Of a stretch of DNA of 6,809 nucleotides, positions 1 through 6,359 are shown piece by piece. Source of the DNA: Prevotellaceae bacterium UBA6974 (lineage in GTDB: Bacteria; Bacteroidota; Bacteroidia; Bacteroidales; Bacteroidaceae); assembly GCA_002450165.1 (NCBI GenBank), contig DJYQ01000030.1:1-6809 (forward strand), read 5' to 3'. Numbering within the stretch: the stretch's first letter is position 1; each line of letters starts with the position of its first letter. Made by a program: the position numbers and the translations under genes. The notes under the pieces are model-generated. The model was not told where the DNA came from, ran no database searches, and saw nothing but the letters and a program-made list of their open reading frames with translations.

Positions 1-307
1 CGCAGCCATACACCACACGCAGTATCTGAGCCCACCCTATGGCACCCGCACACATGACACACGGTTCTACCGTAACGTATAGGGTACAGTCAGTCAGATA
101 CTTGCCGCCCAGACACTCGGCCGCTGCCGTTATCGCCTGCATCTCGGCATGAGCCGTTATATCATTCAGCCGTTCTGTCATATTGTGGCCACGTCCTATA
201 ACCTGGTCCCGACACACCAGCACAGCACCTATTGGAATCTCACCCTCGTCCAGTGCGATCTGTGCCTCCTGCAGTGCCATGCCCATATACTTCTGGTCGT
301 CCGTCAT
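1..307 (-). CDS. tadA: tRNA adenosine(34) deaminase TadA, 3' end missing (cut by window edge)
   Basis: This is a zinc-dependent cytidine/adenosine deaminase-fold enzyme. The TadA family converts adenosine 34 of tRNA-Arg(ACG) to inosine in the cytoplasm so that one tRNA reads several arginine codons. The first 102 codons are present and the reading frame leaves the window at base 1. Visible motifs are the zinc site and proton shuttle HAE (H53, E55) and PCVMC (C83, C86), plus N42 in the substrate pocket. Spacing between these matches bacterial TadA; full-length members are about 145-170 aa, so roughly 45-60 residues are missing. The ATG at 307 is the only reasonable start, because an in-frame TAG lies four codons upstream. 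It follows the acidic-protein gene by 35 bases on the same strand, so it is probably the last visible member of the dnaE cluster. A generic nucleoside deaminase (for example guanine deaminase) is the alternative, but the motif context favours TadA. Confidence 0.92.
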   Translation of the reverse strand, partial: MTDDQKYMGMALQEAQIALDEGEIPIGAVLVCRDQVIGRGHNMTERLNDITAHAEMQAITAAAECLGGKYLTDCTLYVTVEPCVMCAGAIGWAQILRVVYGC

Positions 308-342
308 AACTGTTACCTACCCAATGATTATCAGGCAAGAGC

Positions 343-660
343 CTACTGCTCCCAGAAATCCAACTGACCATCCACAACCCAACGTACATCTTCGGGTTCA
401 AACAGTCCTTGTTTCTCCTTTCTTGCCAGGTCACACATAAACCGGGCAGCATCATCTATATCAATATCCGTCTCTTCGTCCTCGTTATCCATAATACCTT
501 TCTGCTCACAGTATTCAACAAACGCATCCAGGAAATAATAAATATCATCCTCGCTGAATCTATCCTTTACCTCCTGTGGCAGATAATTACGTATATACTG
601 TACCGTCTTATGCTCCTCCTCAGCGAAAAGCATTTCCTCGTGAATCTGGCTGTCAGTCAT
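343..660 (-). CDS. Conserved-looking small acidic protein of unknown function
   Basis: This encodes a 105-residue protein for which I can name no function. It is strikingly acidic: about 31 Asp/Glu against 10 Lys/Arg, with a dense acidic run at residues 58-70. It looks soluble and mostly helical, with no signal peptide or membrane segment. Aromatic pairs (YY at 41-42; W94, W103) and two cysteines (C51, C76) stand out. The N-terminal half (residues 5-55) reads as amphipathic helices, and the C-terminus (87-105) has an EPEDVRWVVDGQLDFW-type segment. It sits 23 bases downstream of trxA and 35 bases upstream of tadA, so it is probably co-transcribed. I recall similar hypothetical proteins next to trxA in other Bacteroidales, but could not check. 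The frame is supported by tight packing between neighbours and protein-like composition. The ATG at 660 is preceded by an A-rich leader with only a weak GAG-type ribosome site. Confidence 0.85.
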   Translation of the reverse strand: MTDSQIHEEMLFAEEEHKTVQYIRNYLPQEVKDRFSEDDIYYFLDAFVEYCEQKGIMDNEDEETDIDIDDAARFMCDLARKEKQGLFEPEDVRWVVDGQLDFWEQ

Positions 661-683
661 AATATTTGCTCTTTATGCGTACC

Positions 684-998
684 CTAAAGCATGGCCTCCA
701 ATTTCTGCTGCAATGTTGATTTGGGACAGGCACCTATTTGTTTGTCAACTACCTGGCCGTCCTTTATGAACAATATAGTGGGTATGCTGCGTACACCAAA
801 TCGCATAGGTAAATCCTCGTCTTCCTCAATATCACATTTACCGACAACAGCACGACCATCGTACTCCTCAGCCAGTTCATCAATTACAGGAGCCATACGG
901 CGGCATGGTCCACACCATGTTGCCCAAAAGTCCAAAATCATAGGCTTGCCAGTGTTGCAAAGCGCATCAAAATTCTCAATTGTAATGTGTTGTGCCAT
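684..998 (-). CDS. trxA: Thioredoxin
   Basis: This is a complete single-domain thioredoxin of 104 aa, the usual family length (E. coli 109). It reduces disulfides in cytoplasmic enzymes and is itself recycled by thioredoxin reductase. The active site WCGPC spans W28-C32 (redox cysteines C29 and C32). The buried aspartate D23 lies in the LDFWA strand, and the cis-proline P73 is in RSIPT; all three are hallmarks of a classical reducing thioredoxin. There is no signal peptide, so it should be cytoplasmic. It carries three further cysteines (C14, C55, C91); C55 sits in a strand where most family members have a hydrophobic residue. It follows dnaE by 32 bases on the same strand, with an A-rich leader before the ATG and no clear promoter of its own. 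The family assignment is secure; the symbol trxA is by convention, since genomes of this group carry several thioredoxins. Confidence 0.96.
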   Translation of the reverse strand: MAQHITIENFDALCNTGKPMILDFWATWCGPCRRMAPVIDELAEEYDGRAVVGKCDIEEDEDLPMRFGVRSIPTILFIKDGQVVDKQIGACPKSTLQQKLEAML

Positions 999-1000
999 AG

Positions 1001-1016
1001 CAATAACGTTTTATTG
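1001..1016 (-). repeat. Short AT-rich inverted repeat in the trxA leader
   Basis: A 6-base perfect inverted repeat (CAATAA / TTATTG, 4-base loop) lies in the dnaE-trxA gap, ending two bases before the trxA start codon. In the mRNA it could form a weak hairpin next to the start. The stem has only one G-C pair. On the dnaE/trxA strand no T-run follows it, so it does not look like a terminator. Confidence 0.3.
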
Positions 1017-1030
1017 TTTTATTATTCTGT

Positions 1031-4000
1031 TCAATTAATACTATATTCCATAGCATCGTTCTGCTTTATGAAGTCTATTAAGCTACGAGTAACGTCTATA
1101 CGCATATTCCGGGGACGAGTCGTTACAGCCATCCCCGAACTGTCCAGGAATACAATCCTCACCTCCGCTCCCTGGTGATCAGCCGTCGGTTGTTGCACAC
1201 TACAGTTTTGCAGATACTGTGCAAGTTCGGCAAAACACATCTCATCAGCGTTTCCTACATTAATGTTGATTGTTATCTCCTTGATTATGCTATCCTTGAC
1301 GTCATGCAGGAACTTCACGTTGTCTATCTGCATCTGTATTCGGGTCGGATCATAGCGCCCCGGCACGACTTTCCCAGTCACGTATATACTGTTGCCCTCA
1401 TACATATAGCCGCTGAATTTGGCGAAATCACCACCGAACAGTGATATCTCGCCCTGTCCGCTATAGTCCTCTATAGTTACTATCCCATACTGACTGCCCC
1501 TTTTACTGATACCGGTGCGCATAGCCGTTACAATACCACCCAGCGAGAAATCACTGTTCAGAAACTTGTCAAGTTTCTTGGTTTCCGATGCATGCATATT
1601 ACACATTTCCTGCACAATGACGGAATACTCGTCCAAAGGGTGAGCGCTCAGATAGATTCCTACCAGATTGCGTTCACGGTTAAGACGATCCAGGGCACTC
1701 CACGGTGCAGCCTTTGGAATAGGCGGAGTTGAAATCTCGACCATATCCGCACCAAACAGCGAATACTGCGATTCCATCATACTTTGCTGATAATTGTTCC
1801 CAAAGCGCACCAAAGTATCCAAAAAGATTTCGCCCTTATTGTTGGGCGCAAGGAACTGTTCACGTGTAATTTCATTTTTAAACGTGTCAAAACCTCCGCT
1901 CAGGACCAAGCTTTCCAACCCACTACGCTTCACAATCGACATTGGAATGCGCTGTACAAAGTCAAATACACTCTTGTACGGACCATTCTTCTCACGCTCG
2001 GCAACAACAGCCTCGGCCGCAGCCTCGCCCATTCCCTTAATGGCCATCAGACCAAAACGTATCTGTCCCTTGTCATTAACGCCAAAATTACAATGCGACT
2101 CGTTTACATCCGGCCCCATTACATCGATTCCCAAAGCCTTACACTCATCCAACAGTTTGGTAATTTCTTTGATATCATCCTTGCGGCGCGTCAGCAAGGC
2201 GGCCATGAACTCGCTCGGATAGTGAGCCTTCAAATAAGCCGTCTGGTACGACACCCAAGAATAGCAGGCTGCATGCGATTTATTGAAGGCATAGGATGCA
2301 AATTTTTCCCAGTCGCCCCATATCTTCTCCAGCGTATCAGGATCATGTCCATTCTTCTTACCACCCTCTATAAACTTTGGTTTCATCGCATCGACGATAT
2401 CCTTTTTCTTCTTGCCCATAGCCTTACGCAAGGCATCGCTCTCGCCTCGAGTAAAGCCCGCAAGTAAACGGCTGAGCAACATCACCTGCTCCTGATAAAC
2501 CGTAATACCATAAGTATCCTTTAGATACTTTTCCATGACAGGAATATCATATTTGATTTCCTCGCGGCCATTCTTGCGAGCAATGAAACTGGGGATATAG
2601 TCCATAGGTCCAGGACGATACAGGGCATTCATTGCTATCAAGTCTTCGAAAACAGTCGGGTGCAATTCCTTCAGGTATTTCTGCATACCAGCACTTTCAA
2701 ACTGGAACGTCCCCACCGTCTGCCCTTTTTGGTACAGTTGATACGTCAGTTCATCATCCAAAGGCAGACTGTCCAAGTCTATATCCACGCCATGCGCCTC
2801 CTTGATTACACGACAGGCCTCCTTCATCTCCGACAGTGTCTTGAGCCCAAGAAAATCCATCTTTATCAGCCCCGTCGATTCTATCACATGACCGTCATAC
2901 TGCGTAACCTGAGTCTTGATACCCGGGATATCCGGATCGTCAGCCGTAGATACTGGCACATGATCCGATATAGGGTCCCTGCAGATGATAAAACCACACG
3001 CATGGATACCTGTGCCACGAATGTTTCCCTCCAGCTTACGCGCATATTTAATTGTATTTGCCAGAGCAGGATTATCGCTTGCTTCAGCCTCTTGCAATTC
3101 CTTCGTGCACTTTATGGCATTGTTCAGATTCATCTTAAGTTCCTTACCCTGAAACACCAGATGGTCAGGTATGGACTTACACAATGCATTGCTCTTATCA
3201 AGTGGCAATTTCTCGATTCGCGCCACATCCCTCAGGCTGTTCTTCGTTGCCATAGTACTGTACGTGATGATATGGGCACAATTCTCCTTGCCATATTTGT
3301 TCATCACCCACTGTAGCACCTTCCACCTACCATCATCGTCAAAATCCGTATCAATATCCGGCAGCGATATACGGTCAGGATTAAGAAATCGCTCAAATAG
3401 TAAATCATACTTCATCGGTTCAAGCTTCGTTATACCTAAACAGTAAGCCACAACGCTTCCTGCCGCTGAGCCACGGCCTGGACCTACCCAAACACCCAGT
3501 TCGTTACGAGCCGAATTGATAAAGTCCTGCACTATCAGGAAATACCCCGGGAAACCCATCGTTTTCATGATATGCAACTCAAAACGTAGTCTGTCATCCA
3601 CCTCCTTTGACAAGGGAACTGGATATAGTCGCCGGGCACCATCATATGCCAGTTTGGCAAGATAGTCCGCCTCCAGCTTGATACGGTAAAGACGGTCTAT
3701 ACCCCCCAATTTACCGACCTTCTTCTCCGCTTCTTGGCGTGGCATAGGATTCTGACCATTTTCATCCGTAGTAAATTCGTCGAACAACTGCTCGGGAGTG
3801 AATTTCTCCCTCCATTGCTCCTCGGTGCCGAATTCCTCAGGAATCGGGAAGAAGGGCATAATGGGGTCCGAGTCCAAATTGTAGGTCTCCACCTTGTCAA
3901 GAATCTCGATAGTATTGGCCAGGGCCTCTGGCACATCTCCAAACACTTCGTTCATCTCCTCGCGAGTCTTGAACCATTCCTGCTTCGTATATAGCATACG

Positions 4001-4768
4001 TGTCGGGTCATTCAGGTCCTTGTTCGTTGAAAGACACAATAGATGATCATGCGCCTCGGCATCATCCTCATCCACAAAATGAGAATCATTCGTTGCAATA
4101 ACCTTGATACCGTACTTGGCAGCCAGTTCCATCAATACGGGATTCACTTTCTGCTGAAGTTCAAACGTCTCGCGATTGGCTCGCTGGCGCGGGTCCCTGA
4201 CCTCGTGGCGCTGAATTTCCAAGTAATAGTCCTCACCCCAGATATCCCGGAACCACTTTACGGTCTTCTCGACCTCCGTCATATCTCCCGACAGTATCTT
4301 CTTTGGCACCTCTCCACCCAGACATGCACTGCTTATTATCAAACCCTCGTGGAACAACTCCAAATCTTTGTGGTCCGTACGAGGACGCATATAAAAACCA
4401 TCAACCCACGAACGGCTCACCAACTTTATCAGATTATGGTAGCCGACCTCGTTCTTGGCAAGGACAATCAAGTGCCAACCGCTCTGGTCAATACGGCTTT
4501 CGTGAAGGCCCTTGTCTCCGCGGCGGGCAACATACATCTCGCACCCAAATATCGGCTTGAACGGTTCCAACCCTTGCTTCTTCCTGTCCTTGTTTACCTT
4601 GTTGCAATAGTCAAACAAGTCCTTCACACCAAACATATTGCCATGGTCGGTAATCGCCATTCCGCGCATTCCATCGGCAATCGCTTTATCTACCAACTTG
4701 GGAATACTAGCTTGTCCATCCAACAGCGAATACTGCGTGTGCACGTGCAAATGTACAAAATCCTCCAT
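1031..4768 (-). CDS. dnaE: DNA polymerase III subunit alpha (replicative polymerase)
   Basis: This is the catalytic subunit of the chromosomal replicase, 1245 aa (E. coli DnaE is 1160). Domains in order: an N-terminal PHP domain (about 1-245) starting with HLHVHTQYSLLDG; palm with GPGRGSAAGS (428-437) and catalytic aspartates D472 and D474 in PDIDTDF, plus D637 in IKMDFLGL; fingers with FTRGESDALRKAMGKK (near 770) and FNKSHAACYSWVSYQTAYLK (near 830-850); helix-hairpin-helix (about 905-940); a beta-clamp motif QYSLF (1001-1005); an OB fold (about 1070-1150); and a C-terminal region expected to bind the clamp loader. The PHP metal ligands appear complete: H8, H10, D17, H42, E77, H99, C149, D228, H230. 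A segment near 313-366 has no E. coli counterpart. I chose the ATG at 4768 because family similarity begins there; an in-frame ATG 16 codons upstream would add an unconserved extension. It is the first gene of the minus-strand cluster and is divergent from psd. Confidence 0.98.
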   Translation of the reverse strand: MEDFVHLHVHTQYSLLDGQASIPKLVDKAIADGMRGMAITDHGNMFGVKDLFDYCNKVNKDRKKQGLEPFKPIFGCEMYVARRGDKGLHESRIDQSGWHLIVLAKNEVGYHNLIKLVSRSWVDGFYMRPRTDHKDLELFHEGLIISSACLGGEVPKKILSGDMTEVEKTVKWFRDIWGEDYYLEIQRHEVRDPRQRANRETFELQQKVNPVLMELAAKYGIKVIATNDSHFVDEDDAEAHDHLLCLSTNKDLNDPTRMLYTKQEWFKTREEMNEVFGDVPEALANTIEILDKVETYNLDSDPIMPFFPIPEEFGTEEQWREKFTPEQLFDEFTTDENGQNPMPRQEAEKKVGKLGGIDRLYRIKLEADYLAKLAYDGARRLYPVPLSKEVDDRLRFELHIMKTMGFPGYFLIVQDFINSARNELGVWVGPGRGSAAGSVVAYCLGITKLEPMKYDLLFERFLNPDRISLPDIDTDFDDDGRWKVLQWVMNKYGKENCAHIITYSTMATKNSLRDVARIEKLPLDKSNALCKSIPDHLVFQGKELKMNLNNAIKCTKELQEAEASDNPALANTIKYARKLEGNIRGTGIHACGFIICRDPISDHVPVSTADDPDIPGIKTQVTQYDGHVIESTGLIKMDFLGLKTLSEMKEACRVIKEAHGVDIDLDSLPLDDELTYQLYQKGQTVGTFQFESAGMQKYLKELHPTVFEDLIAMNALYRPGPMDYIPSFIARKNGREEIKYDIPVMEKYLKDTYGITVYQEQVMLLSRLLAGFTRGESDALRKAMGKKKKDIVDAMKPKFIEGGKKNGHDPDTLEKIWGDWEKFASYAFNKSHAACYSWVSYQTAYLKAHYPSEFMAALLTRRKDDIKEITKLLDECKALGIDVMGPDVNESHCNFGVNDKGQIRFGLMAIKGMGEAAAEAVVAEREKNGPYKSVFDFVQRIPMSIVKRSGLESLVLSGGFDTFKNEITREQFLAPNNKGEIFLDTLVRFGNNYQQSMMESQYSLFGADMVEISTPPIPKAAPWSALDRLNRERNLVGIYLSAHPLDEYSVIVQEMCNMHASETKKLDKFLNSDFSLGGIVTAMRTGISKRGSQYGIVTIEDYSGQGEISLFGGDFAKFSGYMYEGNSIYVTGKVVPGRYDPTRIQMQIDNVKFLHDVKDSIIKEITININVGNADEMCFAELAQYLQNCSVQQPTADHQGAEVRIVFLDSSGMAVTTRPRNMRIDVTRSLIDFIKQNDAMEYSIN

Positions 4769-4786
4769 TATGTACTGTTTTAGGCG

Positions 4787-4794
4787 TAAAGTTA
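4787..4794 (-). promoter_or_regulatory. Possible -7 promoter element for dnaE
   Basis: Read on the minus strand this is TAACTTTA, one mismatch from the Bacteroidota -7 consensus TAnnTTTG. It lies about 20 bases upstream of the dnaE ATG, which would give a leader of roughly 15 bases. No TTTG-like -33 element is present at the expected distance (around 4815-4818), so this is a weak call. Confidence 0.3.
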
Positions 4795-4826
4795 TATATT
4801 TTTCCCACGTCCACATACTCTGTTAT

Positions 4827-4847
4827 GTTTTTTTAATATCAAAAAAC
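4827..4847. repeat. A/T-tract inverted repeat in the dnaE-psd divergent region
   Basis: GTTTTTT (4827-4833) and AAAAAAC (4841-4847) form a perfect 7-base inverted repeat around a 7-base spacer, followed by a second A-run (4848-4853). It lies midway between two divergent genes. Such tracts can act as intrinsically bent or upstream-activating DNA for both promoters. It could also simply reflect the AT-richness of the region. A bidirectional terminator is unlikely because no gene ends here. Confidence 0.35.
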
Positions 4848-4862
4848 AAAAAAGCCATGCCA

Positions 4863-4897
4863 GTTTATAAATATCTAACATATAATTGCTATCTTTG
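4863..4897 (+). promoter_or_regulatory. Predicted Bacteroidota-type promoter for psd-pssA-tsaE
   Basis: TATCTTTG at 4890-4897 is a perfect match to the -7 consensus TAnnTTTG recognised by the primary sigma factor of Bacteroidota. A partial -33 element (GTTTA at 4863-4867, consensus TTTG) is centred about 28 bases upstream, roughly as expected. Transcription would begin near 4900, giving an A-rich leader of about 19 bases before the psd ATG at 4919. The position, just before the first gene of a plus-strand cluster, supports it. Confidence 0.65.
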
Positions 4898-4918
4898 TCC
4901 AAATTTCTAAACAAAAAC

Positions 4919-5614
4919 ATGGGAAAAAAACTCCGTAAACTCCGTAAAATACGTCTCCATCGAGAAGGCACAGCGACACTGGTAATCGGATTCGTGGCAT
5001 TAGTCGCCTTCAACGCACTCATGTTCTTCTTCTTATACAACCTATGCCCCACGTGTTGCTACATTGTACTTAGCATCTGCGTCGTAGTCTATCTGGTAGT
5101 CCTCAATTTCTTCCAGTGCCCCGTACGTCGCTTTGTCGGTGATGACACACAGCGCATTGTGGTTGCCCCTGCAGATGGTAAGGTCGTTGTTGTCGAGGAA
5201 GTTGACGAAGACGAATACTTCCACGACCGCCGCCTGATGGTCAGCATCTTCATGAGCCTCTTCAACGTACACGCCAACTGGGTTCCCGTCGAGGGCATAG
5301 TACGCAAGGTTGTTCACCACAATGGACGCTTCAAAGCAGCATGGCTCCCCAAGGCCAGCACCGAAAACGAGCGGAGCACCGTTGTCATAACCACCCCCGA
5401 AGGCACAGACATTCTGGTACGCCAGATTGCCGGAGCAATGGCACGGCGCATAGTAACTTATTTGGAAGAAGGCGAAGAATGCTACATCGATGAGCACATG
5501 GGATTCATAAAATTCGGTAGCCGCGTGGACATTTATCTGCCATTGGGCACCCAAATCAATGTCAGACTTGGCCAGAAAACCATCGGCAACGAAACCATCA
5601 TAGCAAACCTGTAA
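4919..5614 (+). CDS. psd: Phosphatidylserine decarboxylase, small pyruvoyl-dependent form
   Basis: This enzyme decarboxylates phosphatidylserine to phosphatidylethanolamine at the inner membrane. The precursor is 231 aa and is expected to self-cleave between G200 and S201 in FGSRVD, turning S201 into the pyruvoyl group. That would leave a beta chain of 200 residues and an alpha chain of 31. The Asp-His-Ser set of the family is visible as D86 (PADGKV), H118 (FNVHAN) and S201. Two hydrophobic stretches near 18-40 and 46-66 should anchor the N-terminus, preceded by a basic KLR-repeat segment (4-12). It is shorter than E. coli Psd (322 aa) and fits the short family that also includes archaetidylserine decarboxylases; the bacterial context and adjacent pssA favour phosphatidylserine as substrate. 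I preferred the ATG at 4919, after an A-rich leader, over an in-frame ATG at 4886 that would lie upstream of the predicted promoter -7 box. The pssA gene starts 7 bases downstream. Confidence 0.95.
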   Translation: MGKKLRKLRKIRLHREGTATLVIGFVALVAFNALMFFFLYNLCPTCCYIVLSICVVVYLVVLNFFQCPVRRFVGDDTQRIVVAPADGKVVVVEEVDEDEYFHDRRLMVSIFMSLFNVHANWVPVEGIVRKVVHHNGRFKAAWLPKASTENERSTVVITTPEGTDILVRQIAGAMARRIVTYLEEGEECYIDEHMGFIKFGSRVDIYLPLGTQINVRLGQKTIGNETIIANL

Positions 5615-5621
5615 TTCAGAT

Positions 5622-6359
5622 ATGCGAAAGCACATTCCCAACATCATAACCTGTTGCAACTTAATTTGTGGCTGTATAGCTGGCTGCAATGCACTGCTGG
5701 CATCTGTCTATCTTTTGGATAACCCTGTATCATTCCGAATACGGATGACACATTATGCCCTTGCTGTCGCCTTTATCATACTGGGAGCTGTTTTTGACTT
5801 CTTCGACGGGATGATTGCCCGTGCCTTGGGCGTATCATCACCTATAGGCAAAGAACTGGACTCATTGGCAGACGTAGTTACATTCGGTGTAGCACCCTCC
5901 ATGATGGTGTTCACTTTGTTCCAAGAAGTCGAATATCCCACATTTATGCAGTCTCTTAGCGGCATTTTGCCCTACACGGCATTCATCATGACAGCCTTCA
6001 GTGCATTACGCCTTGCCAAGTTCAACCTTGACAATCGCCAGACAACCAGTTTCATCGGACTTCCCACCCCGGCAAATGCACTTTTTTGGGGCAGTTTGAT
6101 TATAGGCCAGCACGCATTTCTCGTAAGCCCCAGATTCAATGCCCTTTTCCTTTTCCTCTTCATGCTCATGTTTTCCTTCTTGCTGGTTGCAGAAATCCCG
6201 CTCTTCGCACTCAAGTTCAAGAACCTGAGCTGGGCAGACAATAAAATCAAGTACATTTTCTTGATAGGATGCCTTCCATGCCTATTGCTGGCAGAAAGTT
6301 GCTTTGCAGGCATAATCCTGTGGTACATAATTCTCTCATTATGCAACCGAAAGCAATAA
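5622..6359 (+). CDS. pssA: CDP-diacylglycerol-serine O-phosphatidyltransferase
   Basis: This integral membrane enzyme transfers the phosphatidyl group from CDP-diacylglycerol to L-serine, giving phosphatidylserine and CMP; the product feeds the Psd enzyme encoded just upstream. At 245 aa it has the typical length of the membrane (type II) serine family. The CDP-alcohol phosphatidyltransferase signature is complete: D59, D62-G63, A66-R67, G76, D80 and D84 in the canonical spacing, with the aspartates binding metal and substrate. Downstream, SALRLAKFN (127-135) and FIGLPTPANA (144-153) are typical of serine rather than glycerol-phosphate transferases. Hydrophobic segments are visible near 12-31, 45-61, 85-100, 115-132, 151-168, 172-197, 211-226 and 228-241. 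The N-terminus is unusually cysteine-rich (C11, C12, C16, C18, C22). It starts 7 bases after psd and its last 19 bases overlap the start of tsaE, consistent with one transcript. Confidence 0.95.
   Translation: MRKHIPNIITCCNLICGCIAGCNALLASVYLLDNPVSFRIRMTHYALAVAFIILGAVFDFFDGMIARALGVSSPIGKELDSLADVVTFGVAPSMMVFTLFQEVEYPTFMQSLSGILPYTAFIMTAFSALRLAKFNLDNRQTTSFIGLPTPANALFWGSLIIGQHAFLVSPRFNALFLFLFMLMFSFLLVAEIPLFALKFKNLSWADNKIKYIFLIGCLPCLLLAESCFAGIILWYIILSLCNRKQ

Noticed and set aside
149..440. Small plus-strand open frames opposite tadA and the acidic-protein gene
   Set aside because: They overlap tadA, with its clear HAE/PCVMC motifs, on the other strand and have no coding signature.
1755..4737. Exact 16-base direct repeat AACAGCGAATACTGCG at 1755-1770 and 4722-4737
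   Set aside because: Both copies lie in dnaE and encode QYSL within unrelated functional motifs (PHP QYSLLDG and clamp QYSLF). Same peptide and same codon choice explain it; no mobile or recombination feature is needed.
4043..4783. Long open frame on the plus strand (246 codons) antisense to the start of dnaE, and similar ones at 1784-2467 and 2660-3316
   Set aside because: All lie opposite the well-conserved dnaE coding sequence, show no recognisable motifs, and have unnatural composition. They are by-products of dnaE codon usage.
4769..4816. Possible 16-codon N-terminal extension of dnaE from the ATG at 4816
   Set aside because: Family similarity begins at the ATG at 4768 (MEDFVHLHVH). 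The extension reads through the AT-rich intergenic region and would cover the candidate promoter.
4827..4853. A/T-run inverted repeat as a rho-independent terminator
   Set aside because: The stem has one G-C pair, and the region lies between two divergent gene starts, so no transcript needs to end there.
5042..5689. 215-codon open frame on the minus strand across psd
   Set aside because: It is antisense to psd, whose catalytic D86, H118 and S201 are intact, and its predicted protein shows no family features.
6269..6340. Earlier in-frame ATG for tsaE, adding 24 residues
   Set aside because: The extra residues lie entirely within the pssA coding sequence and do not resemble a TsaE N-terminus.
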